Shown: positions 41,472-51,600, counted from the first letter of the stretch. The stretch: 64,000 bases of DNA from an uncultured Lachnospiraceae bacterium (GCA_947053345.1 CAMRSM010000003.1:121249-185248); one strand, 5' to 3'. The notes: generated by a model not told the origin, from the sequence alone. Made by a program: numbers and translations.

Positions 41472-43619
41472 ATGTTTCGAACAAAAAAAGGGAAGACCAT
41501 AGCGATTTCCATACTTATTATTGTGCTCCTCGCGGGCGCACTCTGCGCCTACGTCATGCTCACCGGACGCTCTGGCAGGGACACCTCCGACGGACAGGGG
41601 GAGGTCTCTGCGGATTTTGCACTTTCCGGCGGCCGGGATGATGCGCCGGATGCCGTTGCCACAACACCCGCCCCGACACTGCAGGATAACACTGCACCAG
41701 CGGGGGACGCGAAAGATCCTAAACCCCAACCGGAAGCCACACCGACTGTGCCGGCAGAAACGCCAGGTCTTACGGATACCCCGACCCGCGAACCCGAAGC
41801 TGCCTCGCTTCCTGATATCAGCAGTATCCCGGCACAAGACGGGGATTTAACCCCTGGGGTGGAAATCTCCCCGTCCCCGGCAGAAATTTCCGCGGCACCG
41901 ACCGGGATTCCTTCCACGGAAACACCGGCTGGAATCCCGACAGCGGAGCCGCCGGCACAGGAAGGGATTGCTTCCACAGAAACACCGCTGCCTACCCCGG
42001 CGCAGGATACCCCGGTTCCGACCAAGGCTGTCCAGAAACCATCCACACCGACTCCGGAACCAAAACCGACAAAAGACCCGGTAAAGACCCCGACCCCGAA
42101 ACCTGCCGCACCGGCGGACGGCGCAAGCGGCAGCGTATCCGAAAACGGGCAGCTGCAAGTCATTGGCACACAGCTTTCCAACGCCGCCGGCGACCCGGTC
42201 GTCCTGCGTGGAATCAGCACCCACGGGATTGCCTGGTTCCCGGATCTTTCCACAAAACCCTTCATGCAGACACTCAAGGAAGAATGGGGCGCAAGCGTAT
42301 TCCGCATTGCAATGTATTCCTATGAGGGGAGCGACAGCTACGTAAACAACCCCGGATGGAACAAAACAAAAGTCTGCAGCCTGATCGACGCGGCAATCGA
42401 ACTTGACATGTATGTGATCGTGGACTGGCACATCCTTGCCGACGGCAACCCGCAGACCTACCAGAAACAGGCCGCCGAGTTTTTCGCCTATATTGCCTCC
42501 ACCTACCCCGGTGTCCCGAATATCCTCTACGAGATCTGCAATGAGCCGAACGGGGGCACGGGCTGGAGCAACAATATCAAACCTTACGCAAACGAGATCA
42601 TCCCGGTGATTCGTGAACATTCCCCGGAAGCCGTCATCATCGTCGGAACACCGACCTGGAGCCAGGATGTCGATGCTGCCGCGAAAGACCCTCTCTCCTG
42701 CAATAATGTTATGTACGCCCTTCACTTTTACGCGGGCACACACAAAGAATGGCTGCGGGATAAAGCCAATACCGCACTCGCAAAAGGACTGCCGCTGTTC
42801 GTGACCGAGTGGGGGACGACCGATGCCTCCGGGAACGGCGCAGTTGACAAAGCTTCCTCCGACGAATGGCTCTCCTATCTGGAAGAAAAGCAGATCAGCT
42901 GGTGCAACTGGTCCCTCTGCAACAAGTCGGAATCATCTGCCCTGCTGCTGCCGTCCGCCCCAACTACCGGGGCAATGCCGGATTCTTCCCTGACCGAATC
43001 CGGAAAATATATTAAGGGGAAACTCCTCGGATACTCTGGGACTACGCCTGTAGAACAAAAACCGCAAAATCCGACGGACACATCCGGCCAAAAAGCAACA
43101 CCGACACCGACCCCCGGCACGCAGGGGACGGATTCCGGGGAAACAGATGCCAAAAACCCATCCGCACAAAATCCACCCGCTTCCGGCAAATCCGGATTGA
43201 CACTGCTTTATTACAATGAAAACCGTGAAGATTCGACCAACACGATCAGCCCTCGCTTCCAGATAAAAAATAACACCGGAAATGATATTTCCCTGGATAA
43301 ACTTACCATCCAGTATTACTATACCCCGGAAAAGGAAGTCGCACAATGTTTCTTCTGCGATTACGCTGATGTGAACGGCAGTTCGTACCGCGCGATCACT
43401 TCCGATGTAACTGCCACTTTTGTTTCCGGCGAAGATTCCTGTGTGAAAATCACCTTCTCCTCCGGTGCCGGTATCTTGGCCGCCGGGGACACCGCCTCCC
43501 TGCAGGTACGCATCACAAACGAGGATTGGAGCAACTACATCCAGTCAAACGACGCTTCCTTTTCACCGGACGCGGCGACCTACACGGAAAGCAGTCTTGC
43601 CGACCTGATTTCCAAATAA
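41472..43619 (+). CDS. Membrane-anchored cellulase, GH5 with C-terminal CBM3
   Basis: A 715-residue endoglucanase-like protein. Residues ~8-30 are an uncleaved-looking signal/membrane anchor. Residues ~55-225 are a Pro/Thr/Glu-rich linker. Residues ~228-515 form a GH5 (subfamily 2-like) barrel with VVLRGISTHG, VIVDWHIL, acid/base Glu in YEICNEPN and nucleophile Glu in FVTEWGTT. A second Thr/Pro linker leads to a family 3 carbohydrate-binding module (GLTLLYYNEN, ISPRFQIKNNTG, VRITNEDWSNY). It should hydrolyse beta-1,4-glucan at the cell surface. An AGGAGG box precedes the ATG. It follows the HD-GYP gene by ~160 bp. Confidence 0.9.
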   Translation: MFRTKKGKTIAISILIIVLLAGALCAYVMLTGRSGRDTSDGQGEVSADFALSGGRDDAPDAVATTPAPTLQDNTAPAGDAKDPKPQPEATPTVPAETPGLTDTPTREPEAASLPDISSIPAQDGDLTPGVEISPSPAEISAAPTGIPSTETPAGIPTAEPPAQEGIASTETPLPTPAQDTPVPTKAVQKPSTPTPEPKPTKDPVKTPTPKPAAPADGASGSVSENGQLQVIGTQLSNAAGDPVVLRGISTHGIAWFPDLSTKPFMQTLKEEWGASVFRIAMYSYEGSDSYVNNPGWNKTKVCSLIDAAIELDMYVIVDWHILADGNPQTYQKQAAEFFAYIASTYPGVPNILYEICNEPNGGTGWSNNIKPYANEIIPVIREHSPEAVIIVGTPTWSQDVDAAAKDPLSCNNVMYALHFYAGTHKEWLRDKANTALAKGLPLFVTEWGTTDASGNGAVDKASSDEWLSYLEEKQISWCNWSLCNKSESSALLLPSAPTTGAMPDSSLTESGKYIKGKLLGYSGTTPVEQKPQNPTDTSGQKATPTPTPGTQGTDSGETDAKNPSAQNPPASGKSGLTLLYYNENREDSTNTISPRFQIKNNTGNDISLDKLTIQYYYTPEKEVAQCFFCDYADVNGSSYRAITSDVTATFVSGEDSCVKITFSSGAGILAAGDTASLQVRITNEDWSNYIQSNDASFSPDAATYTESSLADLISK

Positions 43620-43659
43620 TTCCATATAAAATTTTATTTCTTTCCGATGGTTTCTGTGC

Positions 43660-43665
43660 TATAAT
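43660..43665 (+). promoter_or_regulatory. Extended -10 promoter before the sigma factor gene
   Basis: The plus strand reads TGC-TATAAT, an extended -10 element about 50 bp before the sigma factor start. The -35 region is weak. It would drive rpoD and plsC. Confidence 0.5.
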
Positions 43666-43715
43666 GATAGCCAGTGTCATAAAAGGCGCGGTACTGTACA
43701 AATGGAGGCTCACAT

Positions 43716-44828
43716 ATGGTGGAACAGAACAACAGCTTTGAAACGCGTCTTCAGGATCTTATGGCGTTTGCCAACGAAAACAAAGGCGTAATCGACAGTG
43801 ACATGATAGACGCATTTTTTCGGGAAACGAACCCAAACGTCAACCAGATTGACCAGGTTTATGAGTATTTGGAAACCCATAACATCGTGATTCTCAATCT
43901 GGCGGACGACGACCCGGACGATGACGCACTTCTTGCGATGGAGGACGACGGGGAACTGGTTCTTGATGCAAAAGAACTTTCCGCAGCGGCAAACGTGATG
44001 GCGGATGACCCGGTAAAACAATATTTGAAGGAGATCGGAAGCTATCCCCTCCTCTCCCTCGCAGAAGAGATCGAACTGGCAAAAAAGATAGAAACCGGTG
44101 ATGAACGTGCGAAGCGCATTCTTGCCGAGTCCAACCTGCGCCTTGTCGTCAGCATTGCAAAACGCTATGTCGGCAGGGGATTATCGTTCCTAGACCTGAT
44201 ACAGGAAGGCAATCTCGGCCTGATCAAGGCGGTCGATAAATTTGACTACAACAAAGGCTATAAATTCAGTACCTATGCGACATGGTGGATCCGGCAGGCG
44301 ATCACCCGCTCCATCGCAGACCAGTCGCGCACCATCCGCATCCCGGTACATATGTCGGAAGTCATCAACAAGACTTACCGTGTCTCCCGCAGCCTGCTGC
44401 AGGAACTCGGACGTGAGCCCTCCGAACAGGAGCTTGCACGCGCCATGAACCTGCCGATCGACAAAGTACGCGAAATCCTGAAAGTTTCTGCCGACCCGAT
44501 CTCGCTTGACACAACGATCGGCGAGGAGGATGACAGCCATCTCGGTGATTTCATCAAGGACGAAACCATCATGGGACCCGAGGATGCTGCATCCTACGCC
44601 ATGCTGCGCGAACAGATCAAAAAGCTCCTCGATACCCTGACCGATAGGGAGCAGCGCGTCCTGATCCTGCGTTTTGGCCTGGAGGACGGCAGAAGCCGCA
44701 CACTTGAGGAAGTCGGAAGGGAATTTCAGGTGACCAGGGAGCGGATCCGACAGATTGAAGCCAAGGCACTGCGCAAACTCCGTCATCCGAGCCGTGCCCG
44801 CATGCTCAAAGGTTACGATATCAACTAG
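43716..44828 (+). CDS. rpoD: Primary RNA polymerase sigma factor (sigma-70 family)
   Basis: A 370-residue primary sigma factor of the usual Firmicutes length. Region 1.1 is present at the N-terminus; regions 2.1-2.4 show [20 protein letters not shown] and [14 protein letters not shown]; region 3 has HMSEVINK; region 4.2 shows [20 protein letters not shown]. It directs housekeeping transcription, consistent with the many TTGACA/TATAAT promoters in this window. dnaG, its frequent partner, is not next to it here. A GGAGG box lies 7 nt before the ATG. Confidence 0.96.
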   Translation: MVEQNNSFETRLQDLMAFANENKGVIDSDMIDAFFRETNPNVNQIDQVYEYLETHNIVILNLADDDPDDDALLAMEDDGELVLDAKELSAAANVMADDPVKQYLKEIGSYPLLSLAEEIELAKKIETGDERAKRILAESNLRLVVSIAKRYVGRGLSFLDLIQEGNLGLIKAVDKFDYNKGYKFSTYATWWIRQAITRSIADQSRTIRIPVHMSEVINKTYRVSRSLLQELGREPSEQELARAMNLPIDKVREILKVSADPISLDTTIGEEDDSHLGDFIKDETIMGPEDAASYAMLREQIKKLLDTLTDREQRVLILRFGLEDGRSRTLEEVGREFQVTRERIRQIEAKALRKLRHPSRARMLKGYDIN

Positions 44829-44843
44829 GAGGTTCCGGTTCTC

Positions 44844-45566
44844 ATGAAGAGAATTGCTTTGATGTTTTTACGTAGTTTTTTTGTACTGCCCTACTACCTG
44901 TTCCGCTTATTCCAGCTATGCAATATCGAAAAATATGATAGCGATACCCGTTATGGCTTTTTGCACAGAATCACCCCGAAAATCAACCGGCGCGGCCGTG
45001 TAAAAGTCATCTGCCACGGGCTGGAAAACATCCCGGAAAAGACCGGCTATATTATTTTCCCAAACCACCAGGGACTCTTCGACGCGCTCGCTTTTCTGGA
45101 GACGCATGAGCGGCCGTTTGTCACCGTCATGAAAAAAGAGGTCAAGGATATTTTCCTGCTGCGCAATGTCATCTGCCTTTTACAGGCAGAGATCATTGAC
45201 CGCGAGGACATCCGCCAGTCCATGACCGTTATCAAAAACATGACCAACCGCGTCAAAAACGGCGAAAATTTTATTATCTTCGCGGAAGGCACACGCAGCA
45301 AGGACGGCAACCATGTCGGGGAATTTAAGGGCGGGAGCTTTAAGAGCGCGATGAACGCCCGCTGCCCGATCGTCCCGGCGGCACTGCTCGACTCATACAA
45401 GGTATTCGACACAAAATCCATCAAGCGCCAGACCGTGCACCTGTTCTATCTTCCTCCACTGTATTACGAGGAATATCAGGGAATGAAATCCACGGAGATT
45501 GCGGAGTTGATACAGGCACGGGTTCAGAAGACCATCGATGCGTTTGAGGCAGGGCAGACAGAATAA
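44844..45566 (+). CDS. plsC: 1-acyl-sn-glycerol-3-phosphate acyltransferase family protein
   Basis: A 240-residue PlsC-type acyltransferase. It has an N-terminal hydrophobic segment (~5-25), the catalytic NHQGLFD (H75-x4-D80) and FAEGTRSKDG (147-156). The family makes phosphatidic acid from lysophosphatidic acid at the membrane. It follows rpoD by 15 bp and is probably cotranscribed. Transcription then meets the long palindrome at 45618-45690. Confidence 0.9.
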   Translation: MKRIALMFLRSFFVLPYYLFRLFQLCNIEKYDSDTRYGFLHRITPKINRRGRVKVICHGLENIPEKTGYIIFPNHQGLFDALAFLETHERPFVTVMKKEVKDIFLLRNVICLLQAEIIDREDIRQSMTVIKNMTNRVKNGENFIIFAEGTRSKDGNHVGEFKGGSFKSAMNARCPIVPAALLDSYKVFDTKSIKRQTVHLFYLPPLYYEEYQGMKSTEIAELIQARVQKTIDAFEAGQTE

Positions 45567-45617
45567 ATATTTTGCAAAATTGCGATATCGCTTGTTTCTA
45601 CCACTATCCAATCTGAT

Positions 45618-45690
45618 TCAGGCAAAGTTTGCACACGAAAAACCCCAGGGCTGTAGCCCCTGGGGTTTTTCGTGTGCAAACTTTGCCTGA
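45618..45690. terminator. Perfect 33-bp palindrome, probable bidirectional terminator
   Basis: Arms 45618-45650 and 45658-45690 are exact inverted repeats of 33 nt around a 7-nt loop. Each arm contains five A or T next to a CCCC/GGGG stem core, so transcripts from either side see a GC stem followed by a T-run. It lies between convergent plsC and the BceB-like gene. The outer part (beyond the A/T run) is far longer than needed for termination. Confidence 0.85.
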
Positions 45691-45838
45691 TCTCTTTTCC
45701 TGTCAGCATAAAGTATATGCGGAAATCATTTGCAATCTGTTATTTTAAATTTTGCACGGCAAACGCTTATCTTCTCTTTTTCAGGCTTAACAGCCTGTTT
45801 CTCAAAATATAGTTCCCTTCCCCGCAGGAATGTCACAG

Positions 45839-47812
45839 TCAGCCTTCTCCCCCCACTTCCGGCAGTACATCCCTCTTTAAGCCCAGATACGCAATCACAA
45901 TATACACCGCATAGACAAGGAAAAACACCGCCAGCGAAATCCCGATGATCGCGGCAGAGCTGCTCATCCCGACCAAAACCCCCGGCTCCACCCCGTTCGC
46001 AAAATTCCGGAGCACCGGTACGCCGATCAGCACCGGAGGAACGGCAGGCATCAGATAATACAGGGCAAACTGCTTTAACAGCGCCTTTTTCATCTCCCGC
46101 CCCTCCATCCCAAGCTTCCACAAAAGCAAAAACTGCTGCTTATAATGCCTCGCCTCGCTAAGCTGCTGGATCGTCAATATGGTGACCGTGGTCATCATCA
46201 GGGCGAGCGCCAAAAAGTAGAGCGGAAAAACCGTTATCGCGATAAAGGCTGCCGACTCGCTCTCCTCATATGCCTTACTTCCCACCGAGTCATAGTTTCC
46301 TTCCACCTTCTCCCGGCTCCTGTACAGCCGGTCCCGGATATCCCGAAGCGCCGCATACGCCTCATATGCAACCGGCTCCGCCGTCTGGGCCACATATCCC
46401 CAGTGGCGCACGGTGCAGCCCTCTAATACCTCATCCGGCACGATAATAAGAAATCCCCTTCCATTCCCAACCCCCCAGTCATTCTGATTAAAATGCTCGG
46501 TATAAACCTCCCCAAAGCGCAACACATATTCCCCCACTGTGACAGCCGGCGCGTAATCCTTCAGTATATCCTCCAGATAAGCCCGGCAGTGGATCAGGTA
46601 CTGCCCCGGCAAAAGCTCCACTTCCCGATATCCGGCAATCCTCCGAAGGGCGGCATAATCGCGGTATCCCATCAGGGTATCCCTTTCATAATTGAAACCG
46701 AAATAATCCTCCCTGCCGCTCACATAATCCATAAGCTGCGCGTTATCCCCCTGATAGACCGGATAGACAAGCGAATCCAGAACCGGAATATGTTCCCCGA
46801 TATATTCCAGATATTCTTCGCTCACCCCGCCCTCTGCCGCTGACCCGACATACAGATCAAATGCCCCGTCCTCCGCCGCCCGTCCGTTCATAAGCCCGGA
46901 GAAAAGCACACCCATCCCCTCCGAGATCAGCATGGCGGTAAACAGCAGGGAGATGGTCGCCATCACAATCCCCATCGTGCCAAGCTTTGCCGTCAGGGTG
47001 CGGAATACCAGCAAATTCTGGCTCCGGTATTTCCTCTCCGGGCGCTTTTCAAAAAATGCCGGAACGCCGGATGCAAAGCTTATGAAAAATCCATAGAGGA
47101 ACGCGATTACAAAACCCGCCCCCAAAATTACGAAAAGTACTCTGCCCGCCATCAAAAGAAGCGTTCCCACAATTCCGAGCAAGACCGAAGCGGAAAACAC
47201 CCACCGTCTCCCCCTGCCCTTTTCGATCACCGCCCCCTCGTTTTGGCGGCCAAAATAAATGAGGTCATGGATCCTCATGGTGCAAAGCTTCTTCCGGCAT
47301 TTCCTTAACGCATGCAGATAGATCAGCGCGAAATAGACCACAGTCAGCCCTGCCGCCCCAAAGGAAAATGAAAATTCAAAATGATACGCCTGCCCAAACA
47401 GCGCCATTACCACCGCCCTTAAAATCTGGAACAGCAGATTGCCAAATAAAAGCCCAAGCAAGAGCGCCGCACCGCCCACCGCTAAATTCTCAGCAAAAAA
47501 CAGGCGCGCCACCTGCTTATTTTCCAGACCTATCAGGATGTAGAGCCCCAGCTCCCTGCTCCGGCGGGTCAACATAAAATTCGTGGCGTAGGAAACAAGC
47601 CATCCAAAAATGCACACTACCACGATACTTGAGAGGACGATCAGCAAAGTAAGCTGGTCAAAATGCCCCGACAACTCCTCCACTTCCTCAGAAAAGATCA
47701 GCCCGTTAAAAGCGTAGAGCAACGCCGCCGCCAGAATGACCGTGACAAAAAAAATCAGATAATCCGCCGCCTGCCGTTTCGCGTTGCGCATGGAAAGTTT
47801 AAATAACGTCAC
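45839..47812 (-). CDS. BceB-like ABC transporter permease (FtsX family)
   Basis: About 657 residues with ten predicted membrane helices and a large extracellular domain (~residues 285-500), the layout of BceB-type permeases that sense and remove peptide antibiotics from lipid targets. The N-terminus TLFKLSMRNAKRQAADYLIFF is typical. The GTG at 47812 is chosen because GGAGG lies 7 nt upstream and it overlaps the ATPase gene by 14 bp. It pairs with the ATPase encoded upstream; the usual kinase and regulator are encoded several genes away. Confidence 0.85.
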   Translation of the reverse strand: MTLFKLSMRNAKRQAADYLIFFVTVILAAALLYAFNGLIFSEEVEELSGHFDQLTLLIVLSSIVVVCIFGWLVSYATNFMLTRRSRELGLYILIGLENKQVARLFFAENLAVGGAALLLGLLFGNLLFQILRAVVMALFGQAYHFEFSFSFGAAGLTVVYFALIYLHALRKCRKKLCTMRIHDLIYFGRQNEGAVIEKGRGRRWVFSASVLLGIVGTLLLMAGRVLFVILGAGFVIAFLYGFFISFASGVPAFFEKRPERKYRSQNLLVFRTLTAKLGTMGIVMATISLLFTAMLISEGMGVLFSGLMNGRAAEDGAFDLYVGSAAEGGVSEEYLEYIGEHIPVLDSLVYPVYQGDNAQLMDYVSGREDYFGFNYERDTLMGYRDYAALRRIAGYREVELLPGQYLIHCRAYLEDILKDYAPAVTVGEYVLRFGEVYTEHFNQNDWGVGNGRGFLIIVPDEVLEGCTVRHWGYVAQTAEPVAYEAYAALRDIRDRLYRSREKVEGNYDSVGSKAYEESESAAFIAITVFPLYFLALALMMTTVTILTIQQLSEARHYKQQFLLLWKLGMEGREMKKALLKQFALYYLMPAVPPVLIGVPVLRNFANGVEPGVLVGMSSSAAIIGISLAVFFLVYAVYIVIAYLGLKRDVLPEVGGEG

Positions 47813-48557
47813 TGATATCACCTCCCAGCACCGCCAATACATCAAGGATCTCATGGTAGAATACGCTTCGGCTCCGCTCCCCGCAAAACAACTCGTTAAA
47901 AATACGCCCGTCCTTTAAAAAAAGCACGCGCCCCGCATAGCTCGCGCTGTATGCGTCATGTGTCACCATCAGGATGGTCGCGCCCATCGCCCGGTTCATC
48001 TGCTCCATGATCTCTAAAAGGTTTTTGGATGACCTGGAATCGAGCGCCCCGGTCGGCTCATCCGCCAGAAGCAGCGATTGTCCCGCCACCATCGCCCGCG
48101 CGCAGGCTGCCCGCTGCTTCTGCCCCCCTGACACCTGATATGGAAACTTTCCCAGGATTTCCGCGATCCCAAGCTTTCCCGCCACTTCCTCGACCTGTTC
48201 CTTCACCGTGGCTGCCCCCTCATGGTTGAGCGCCAGCGCCAGCCCAATATTTTCCTCGATGGTCAGGGTATCTAAAAGGTTAAAATCCTGAAACACGAAC
48301 CCCAGCCGTTGCCTGCGGAATTTTGCCAGCTCCCCCGACTGCAGCTCGGCGATATTCTGCCCGTCGAGCAAGATTTCCCCGGCACTGACGGTGTCGATGG
48401 TGGAAATGCAGTTGAGCAGGGTCGTCTTGCCGCTGCCCGACGCGCCCATGATGGCGATAAATTCCCCGTCCGCCACGTTAAAGCTCACGCGGTCAAGCGC
48501 TTTTGTGACATTGTTTTTGCTTCCGTAATACTTTTCGACGTTTTTGACATTTAGCAT
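47799..48557 (-). CDS. BceA-like ABC transporter ATP-binding protein
   Basis: A 252-residue ATPase of the MacB/BceA group. Walker A is GASGSGKTT (residues ~38-46), signature VSGGQKQR, Walker B LLLADEPTGALDSR and the switch His in VTHDAYSA. It powers the adjacent FtsX-type permease. The two genes overlap and are certainly cotranscribed. The ~240-bp gap upstream shows no clear promoter. Confidence 0.92.
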   Translation of the reverse strand: MLNVKNVEKYYGSKNNVTKALDRVSFNVADGEFIAIMGASGSGKTTLLNCISTIDTVSAGEILLDGQNIAELQSGELAKFRRQRLGFVFQDFNLLDTLTIEENIGLALALNHEGAATVKEQVEEVAGKLGIAEILGKFPYQVSGGQKQRAACARAMVAGQSLLLADEPTGALDSRSSKNLLEIMEQMNRAMGATILMVTHDAYSASYAGRVLFLKDGRIFNELFCGERSRSVFYHEILDVLAVLGGDISDVI

Positions 48558-48795
48558 ATCATTCTCCTTATTTTAAATCTCACAGAAATCCCTTTAAAGC
48601 TCCCCCTTTTTGCGGAACGCTTTCCCGTCCGCCCCAGCCTGCACAAAACTTTCCGGAACTGTCACGGGATTTTGCTGTTTTGTAAGATCATGATACACCA
48701 GCGCTTCCATTTATGGTATCGAACCGATATTGTTTTCCCTTACAATTTTGAAAGCTTTCCCCTCAATTTTTTGCGCCACCCAACCCCCTTAACAC

Positions 48796-49404
48796 TCATT
48801 CACCGTCCGCGTAATACTTATCCCAGTTAAAATCCTTCACCGCGATCTTTGCCGCCGCACTCCCGTCCCACTGAACGCAAAGTCCGGCAGCCTCCAACGC
48901 CCCGGCGATGACCTTCCCTACCTCCTCTGCAGTTGGATTTTCAAAGTAGTTGCCAAACGAGATAGAAAGCAGCGCACTCTCCCCATGTAAGATATGCCCC
49001 AGATCCTGCTGTGTATAAAAACAGCAGCCGACCGGCTTTATCCCCTTTTCATCAAGCCACGCCGCCACTTCATTGCAATCCTCAAATCCGTCCGATTGCG
49101 TATATCCGGCATAATGTAATGCGACAATCCCCTGTTCCTTAAGAAAACGGAAAGCAGACTCTAATTTCCGGAAATTTTCCTGGCTTCCCGTATTCGAAAA
49201 CTCCCCACGAAGCGCCTGTATGATTTTTAGCAAATCATCCTTTGCTATATTCTCACGTTCCGAACGGTAAAAATCTTGAATATATTGCTCGCACTCCATT
49301 AAAATTTCATCATTTGACCAGAAACCAGCTTTTACATAATCCACGATCATTTCTTCCAATTCATCTGCACAGCATTCATCTTTAAATTTACTTTTCCATT
49401 CCAT
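48796..49404 (-). CDS. DUF6891-like protein
   Basis: About 202 residues. The pattern GFWSNDEILMECEQYI near the start, then ALHYAGYTQSDGFEDCNEVAAWLDE and GCCFYTQQDLGHILHGESALLSISFGN, matches what I recall of DUF6891 proteins, which occur in many bacteria without known function. It is soluble, with no signal peptide. An AGGAGG box lies 11 nt before the ATG at 49404; the ATG at 49413 is an alternative. It sits between a DJ-1-like gene and the BceAB-like pair and may not be functionally linked. Confidence 0.72.
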   Translation of the reverse strand: MEWKSKFKDECCADELEEMIVDYVKAGFWSNDEILMECEQYIQDFYRSERENIAKDDLLKIIQALRGEFSNTGSQENFRKLESAFRFLKEQGIVALHYAGYTQSDGFEDCNEVAAWLDEKGIKPVGCCFYTQQDLGHILHGESALLSISFGNYFENPTAEEVGKVIAGALEAAGLCVQWDGSAAAKIAVKDFNWDKYYADGE

Positions 49405-49570
49405 AAAAAACATTTCCTCCTCACATAAATAATTTTGCTTTTTTGATATGCAGCCTTCCGGGCATTCGGATTCGAAACGGCAGTCACGAACCGCACATAC
49501 CCCATGGGCAATTCATCGGTAACCGCTGATCGGTGCGCTCTCCTGCCTGAGAAAACAAATCCCCCCGCGG

Positions 49571-50209
49571 TTATTGTTTGGTATATGCCTTCAATTCCCC
49601 CAAAAATTCCCGATAGTCATCATCCGACCAATAGAAGGTCAGTTCTTCCTCCGTAAACTCGTCCGGGTTATAACGCATGAAGCTTTCGCCAATGTCATAT
49701 CCAAACCGTCGTAATACGGCTTCCGCAAATTCCGTGAAAAACATGCCAATCCCTGTTATGACGTTTCCATCCTCCACGATTCCTTTGTGTATGAAGTTAT
49801 CTTTTTCAACAAAATCGAAGGTGTCTGCCATCTGCATGAAAAATCCCGACGTAAACTTCCTGCCTTTCAGGATCCCTGCTTTGGATAACAGGATCGGTGC
49901 GGACGAAATTGCCGCAAAAACGATATCCGAACCGTTCCCGCTTTTAATAAATTCTATCAAACCTTCATCAAACAAGGCGGGCAGCGGATTGATGCTTCCC
50001 GGCAAGATCACACAGGCATAGTCCGTAATCTTCACATCCGCCGTTGTTTTGGTCGGTATAACCCGCAGGCCTTCCTCGCTTTGGTATTCCTTATTCTCAC
50101 TTGCGATGAAATCAATCTTCTCACCAAACCAGACCGTCAGTGCAGAAGTCAGACAGGTGATCTCCTGCAGGGAAAAATCCGGATACAATAAAACTGCAAA
50201 TTTTCTCAT
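49571..50209 (-). CDS. DJ-1/PfpI family protein lacking the usual cysteine
   Basis: A 212-residue DJ-1/PfpI superfamily protein (MRKFAVLLYPDFSLQEIT, then ACVILPGSINPLPAL). The nucleophile elbow reads FAAISSAPILLSKAGIL; the position normally held by cysteine (A-x-C-x-G/A-x-x-x-L-x-x-A-G) is serine. It is thus unlikely to act as a canonical cysteine-based glyoxalase or protease and may be a sensor or binding protein. The ATG at 50209 follows GGAGG by 8 nt. Confidence 0.8.
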   Translation of the reverse strand: MRKFAVLLYPDFSLQEITCLTSALTVWFGEKIDFIASENKEYQSEEGLRVIPTKTTADVKITDYACVILPGSINPLPALFDEGLIEFIKSGNGSDIVFAAISSAPILLSKAGILKGRKFTSGFFMQMADTFDFVEKDNFIHKGIVEDGNVITGIGMFFTEFAEAVLRRFGYDIGESFMRYNPDEFTEEELTFYWSDDDYREFLGELKAYTKQ

Positions 50210-50259
50210 ACTGCTATCCTCCATAAATACGAATTTATCAAATGCTCCATACCATCACG

Positions 50260-51462
50260 CTACCGCGCGCGCACACTTGGGGCAACCTGGTTTTGCGCGG
50301 ACTTCCTGCCCTGCTCCCCGGCTTCCTCTTCCCGCATGACGGCTTCCTTCTTCGCCGCAAACGTAAGCGTGACCGTCGTACCCATACCGCACTCCGACGT
50401 GATCGCAAGCCCGATGCCAAGACAATCTGCCAGCCGCCTGCAAAGATATAACCCCATTCCCGTCGAGCCGCCCCGCTCCCTTCCGCCCCTGCCCGTAAAC
50501 CCGCGCTCAAAAACACGCGGCAGCTCGTGCGCCGGAATTCCGATGCCGTTATCCCTCACCGTAAGCCTTACCTGTCCCCCTCCCCCGGATGCCAATGACC
50601 GAGCCACAACACAGGCAGCTTCGGTCCTTCTTGGAGTGACACAGGAATCCTGCCCTCCTCCCGCCTTTGCAATACCCTGCACCGGATTTTCCCCCGGCGC
50701 ATAGTCCCGCTCCCCCGATATCACGACCACCGGTTTCTCCCCGCAATACCGCGCAGAATTTTGTAACAGCTGTCCTAACAAAAAGACCGCCCACTTCCGA
50801 TCCGTAAACACGGTATACTCCAGATCCCCCGTCTCCACCCGCATGCCGCTGCCAGCCAAAAGCGTCCGGTGTTCCCCGACCGCCTGTGCCACCAGCTCCC
50901 CAAGGGTTTCCTCCCGGACAATATAGTCCTTCTGTACACTTTCCGACCGCGCATAAAACAGCGCCCGCTCCACATGCGCCCCGATCTTTGCAAGCTCACA
51001 GGATAATTTCCTCCGGTTTTTCTCATCCATCTTCCGGCAGATCAGTTCCGCCGCCGTGATCGGCGTTTTGACCTCGTGCACAAAGCTCTCCACGTACTCC
51101 CGGTACTCCCTCTGGCAGGCCTCCGCATCCGAAACCGCAGATATCATTGCCCTTCCCGCCCTGTGGAACAGTTCAAACAGCCTGCGCTCATAAACCGTCC
51201 CCCCTGCCCGCACGCACTCGGCAAACAGATACTTTTTATCAAGCCCCTCCATAACCGCATAAAGCTCCCGCAAACGGGAACGGCACCGGAAAAAATCTAC
51301 CGCCTGCCCGCAGGCTAATACCAAAAACCAGACAATGCCAAGTATCACAACTATCCCCGGCTTCGTTCCGGTCAACAGCAAAAAGACCGCCGTGACCGCC
51401 GCAAAAACTGCCCGAAGGAGCAGTCCCAGGGCACGGTCAGCAAAAAATTCCGACGCTTTCAT
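50260..51462 (-). CDS. BceS-like intramembrane-sensing histidine kinase
   Basis: A 400-residue sensor kinase. Two membrane helices (~12-55) with almost no external loop mark the intramembrane-sensing group. The H-box is ESFVHEVKTPI (His ~130), the N-box LLQNSARYC, then DNGIGIP and GGSTGMGLYLCRRLA. A ~60-residue glycine-rich insert lies between N- and G1-boxes. Such kinases get their signal from a BceAB transporter; one is encoded two genes downstream. No response regulator is adjacent; the likely partner is at 57113-57781. Confidence 0.85.
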   Translation of the reverse strand: MKASEFFADRALGLLLRAVFAAVTAVFLLLTGTKPGIVVILGIVWFLVLACGQAVDFFRCRSRLRELYAVMEGLDKKYLFAECVRAGGTVYERRLFELFHRAGRAMISAVSDAEACQREYREYVESFVHEVKTPITAAELICRKMDEKNRRKLSCELAKIGAHVERALFYARSESVQKDYIVREETLGELVAQAVGEHRTLLAGSGMRVETGDLEYTVFTDRKWAVFLLGQLLQNSARYCGEKPVVVISGERDYAPGENPVQGIAKAGGGQDSCVTPRRTEAACVVARSLASGGGGQVRLTVRDNGIGIPAHELPRVFERGFTGRGGRERGGSTGMGLYLCRRLADCLGIGLAITSECGMGTTVTLTFAAKKEAVMREEEAGEQGRKSAQNQVAPSVRAR

Positions 51463-51600
51463 AACAGACCCCCACTCGCAAAATCACTCCCACCCCACAT
51501 CCCCATTCTGTCAGGGCAAACCACGCCTCCCGATACTATACGGACGGCTTCCCATCACCGCCCCTTTACTTTCACCGGGAAAAATCACGTACCTTCCATT

